This document shows, in pieces, positions 33,339-35,202 of a stretch of 35,202 nucleotides of DNA (the first letter of the stretch is position 1; each line of letters opens with the position of its first letter). The DNA lies in contig UQVZ01000034.1 of NCBI GenBank assembly GCA_900544675.1, forward strand, positions 1-35,202, read 5' to 3'. The notes beneath the pieces are model-generated. The model was not told the origin of the DNA. It worked only from the letters and a program-made list of their open reading frames with translations, and searched no databases. The translations under genes were made by a program, and so were the position numbers. The stretch is from an uncultured Bacteroides sp. (GTDB taxonomy: Bacteria; Bacteroidota; Bacteroidia; Bacteroidales; Bacteroidaceae).

Positions 33339-34025
33339 ATGAAAAAAGAAAACCTCGTATCGGTGCCTTTCATGGTTTTGGGCATCGTGTTCTGCGTTTG
33401 CCTGGTGACGGCAAACCTCTTGGAAACCAAAGTTATTCAGTTAGGTCCGATAGCCGTGACCGCGGGACTGGTCGTCTTCCCCGTCTCTTACATCATCAAC
33501 GATTGCATAGCCGAAGTATGGGGCTTCCGCAAAGCCCGCCTTATCATCTGGCTGGGATTCCTGATGAACTTCATGACCGTAGCCTTGGGACAGCTTGCCG
33601 TAGCATTGCCTGCCGCTCCTTTTTGGGAAGGCGAGGCAGGTTTCAACTTCGTATTCGGCATGGCTCCCCGCATCGCTATCGCCAGTCTGCTGGCTTTCCT
33701 GGCAGGCTCGTTCATCAATGCGTACGTGATGAGCCGCATGAAGCTGGCATCGGAAGGGAAACATTTCTCGGCACGCGCCATCCTCTCGACGGTGTTTGGC
33801 GAAAGTGTCGACTCGCTGATATTCTTTCCCCTGGCATTCGGAGGACTGATGCCGCCGGCGGAACTGGGCAAGATGATGCTGATACAGGTGGTGCTGAAGA
33901 CCTTATACGAAATCATCGTGCTCCCCGTCACCATCCGTGTCGTGCGCTACATCAAGCACATCGACGGGTCGGATACATACGATGAAGGCATATCTTACAA
34001 CATTTTGAAAATTAAGGAACTATGA
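33339..34025 (+). CDS. yhhQ: Queuosine precursor transporter (YhhQ/VUT family)
   Basis: Inner-membrane importer of the queuosine precursor preQ0/preQ1, 228 residues, with about six hydrophobic helices. Family features: VTANLLETKVIQLG, VVFPVSYIINDCIAEVWGFRKAR, and the C-terminal STVFGESVDSLIFFPLAF with conserved glutamate and aspartate. It overlaps queC by ATGA, so import and synthesis of the same base are coupled. A purine-rich AGGAG stands before the ATG within the candidate riboswitch. Confidence 0.92.
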   Translation: MKKENLVSVPFMVLGIVFCVCLVTANLLETKVIQLGPIAVTAGLVVFPVSYIINDCIAEVWGFRKARLIIWLGFLMNFMTVALGQLAVALPAAPFWEGEAGFNFVFGMAPRIAIASLLAFLAGSFINAYVMSRMKLASEGKHFSARAILSTVFGESVDSLIFFPLAFGGLMPPAELGKMMLIQVVLKTLYEIIVLPVTIRVVRYIKHIDGSDTYDEGISYNILKIKEL

Positions 34026-34702
34026 ATCGAGACAAAGCATTGGTCGTTTTCAGTGGCGGACAAGACTCCACCACCTGCCTGTTTTGGGCAAAAAAACATT
34101 TCAAGGAAGTATATGCGCTCAGTTTCCTCTACGGGCAGAAACATGTAAAGGAAGTTGACCTGGCACGCGAAATAGCACGCAAGGCGGAAGTGCACTTCGA
34201 TGTGATGGACGTATCATTCATCGGACATCTGGGCAAAAACTCGCTTACCGACACTTCCATCCCCATGGACGAAGTGAAGCCGGAGGACAATTATCCGAAC
34301 ACATTCGTACCGGGACGAAACCTGTTTTTCCTGAGCATCGCCGCCGTATATGCCCGCGAACGGGGTATCTTCCATCTTGTGACGGGCGTATCGCAAACCG
34401 ACTTCAGCGGTTATCCCGATTGCCGTGACTCGTTCATCAAGTCGCTCAACGTCACCCTGAACCTGGCTATGGACGAACAATTCGTCATCCATACCCCGCT
34501 GATGTGGATAGACAAGGCCGAAACCTGGGCTTTGGCGGATAAGCTGGGAGCATTCGATATCGTGCGCAACGATACCCTGACGTGCTACAACGGCATTCCC
34601 GGAGACGGATGCGGACATTGTCCTGCCTGCAAGCTGCGCCGTGAAGGGCTGGAAAAATTCTTGAGCCATCGGGAGGAAATGAGGGAGAATGTGCTAATGT
34701 GA
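34022..34702 (+). CDS. queC: 7-cyano-7-deazaguanine synthase
   Basis: Makes preQ0 from 7-carboxy-7-deazaguanine, ammonia and ATP. 226 residues: the PP-loop SGGQDS at 11-16, NTFVPGRNLFFLS in the middle and a C-terminal zinc site around CGHCPACKLRREGLE. The ATG overlaps the yhhQ stop by 4 nt. The last codons (ENVLM) and the stop are encoded by the tandem repeat element H. Confidence 0.96.
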   Translation: MNRDKALVVFSGGQDSTTCLFWAKKHFKEVYALSFLYGQKHVKEVDLAREIARKAEVHFDVMDVSFIGHLGKNSLTDTSIPMDEVKPEDNYPNTFVPGRNLFFLSIAAVYARERGIFHLVTGVSQTDFSGYPDCRDSFIKSLNVTLNLAMDEQFVIHTPLMWIDKAETWALADKLGAFDIVRNDTLTCYNGIPGDGCGHCPACKLRREGLEKFLSHREEMRENVLM

Positions 34703-34716
34703 GAATGTGCTAATGT
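34685..34716. repeat. Direct repeat element H at the queC/queF junction
   Basis: Exact tandem copy of GAGAATGTGCTAATGT at 34685-34700 and 34701-34716. The queC stop codon (34700-34702) lies across the junction. The word AATGTGCTAATGTG also occurs, inverted, in element D. No opposing arm is visible, so this may be a half element. Confidence 0.85.
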
Positions 34717-34739
34717 GCCAATGGGTTAATAAACAGAAT

Positions 34740-35195
34740 ATGGAAAGAAAAGACGAACTGACTATCTTAGGCAAGACTACCGCCTACAAACAAGACTATG
34801 CTCCCGAAGTGCTGGAGGCGTTCACCAACAAGCATCCTGAAAATGATTACTGGGTGCGCTTCAACTGTCCGGAGTTTACCAGCCTCTGCCCCATCACCGG
34901 GCAACCGGACTTCGCAGAGATACGTATCAGCTACCTGCCCGATGTAAAGATGGTGGAAAGCAAAAGCCTGAAGCTTTACCTCTTCAGCTTCCGCAACCAC
35001 GGAGATTTCCACGAGGATTGCGTGAACATCATCATGAAAGACCTGATTAAACTGATGGACCCGAAATATATAGAAGTGACCGGTATCTTCACTCCGCGCG
35101 GTGGCATCTCCATCTACCCGTATTGCAACTACGGACGTCCCGGAACCAAATACGAGGAACTGGCGGAATACCGGATGAAGAATCACGACTTATAA
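34740..35195 (+). CDS. queF: NADPH-dependent 7-cyano-7-deazaguanine reductase
   Basis: Reduces the nitrile of preQ0 to preQ1. 151 residues, the short unimodular form. The catalytic cysteine is C50 with D57 in EFTSLCPITGQPDFAEI; the VESKSLKLYLFSFRNHGDFHE segment is the family signature. I take ATG 34740 (MERKDEL) as start; the frame extends up to 34707 but through repeat sequence. It ends the operon and the window ends 7 nt later, so any further genes are out of sight. Confidence 0.96.
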   Translation: MERKDELTILGKTTAYKQDYAPEVLEAFTNKHPENDYWVRFNCPEFTSLCPITGQPDFAEIRISYLPDVKMVESKSLKLYLFSFRNHGDFHEDCVNIIMKDLIKLMDPKYIEVTGIFTPRGGISIYPYCNYGRPGTKYEELAEYRMKNHDL

Positions 35196-35202
35196 TTATA
35201 TT

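Overview
The window is a chromosomal housekeeping stretch from a Bacteroidales bacterium, most likely Bacteroides or Phocaeicola. The evidence is the gene set (PurF-CarA-CarB cluster, TSCPD/iron-sulfur flavoprotein genes, a DUF5715-type lipoprotein, menaquinone-type UbiE/MenG, a CoA-transferase of the succinate/propionate type) and repeated matches to the Bacteroidetes promoter pattern (-33 TTTG, about 18-20 nt spacer, -7 TAnnTTTG) just upstream of genes. No insertion sequence, prophage, CRISPR array or rRNA was seen.

Layout. 1-4.75 kb: an acyl-CoA synthetase (+) converges on a leftward operon TSCPD protein > iron-sulfur flavoprotein > substrate-binding lipoprotein > FecCD permease, an ABC importer lacking a local ATPase. 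4.85-8.1 kb: pheT and yebC (-). 8.2-9.6 kb: crcB and a TrmH-family methyltransferase (+), ending tail-to-tail with the operon lipoprotein > truA > FKBP isomerase (-). 11.6-16.5 kb (+): phoH, purC, ubiE/menG, aroE and an alpha/beta hydrolase. 16.5-19.9 kb (+): an unknown membrane protein, an AT-rich antitoxin/PIN toxin pair, LemA, a TPM-domain protein and a GNAT acetyltransferase. 20.1-22.5 kb (+): aroC and an M20 dipeptidase, separated by a bidirectional terminator from the leftward cluster purF > 68-aa membrane protein > carA > carB (22.7-29.2 kb). 29.35 kb: tRNA-Thr(CGT). 29.8-31.3 kb: a CoA hydrolase/transferase (+). 31.5-33.2 kb: nth and corA (-). 33.3-35.2 kb: the queuosine operon yhhQ-queC-queF (+).

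The most interesting signals are non-coding. (1) Just before yhhQ-queC-queF is a compact sequence resembling a preQ1-I riboswitch, placed to hide a purine-rich ribosome-binding sequence. (2) At least eight intergenic spaces hold repeat elements of different sequence but related plan: short tandem units or long arms in inverted orientation, often around a smaller nested hairpin, and commonly touching the stop codon of the upstream gene. (3) A strong intrinsic terminator sits in the leader of purF, separate from the terminator of the upstream tRNA, suggesting attenuation. (4) corA and yhhQ are fired from divergent, physically interleaved promoters. (5) The DUF5715-type lipoprotein carries residues resembling the zinc site of LAS (M15-type) peptidases.

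All family assignments come from reading motifs by eye; no database search was run.
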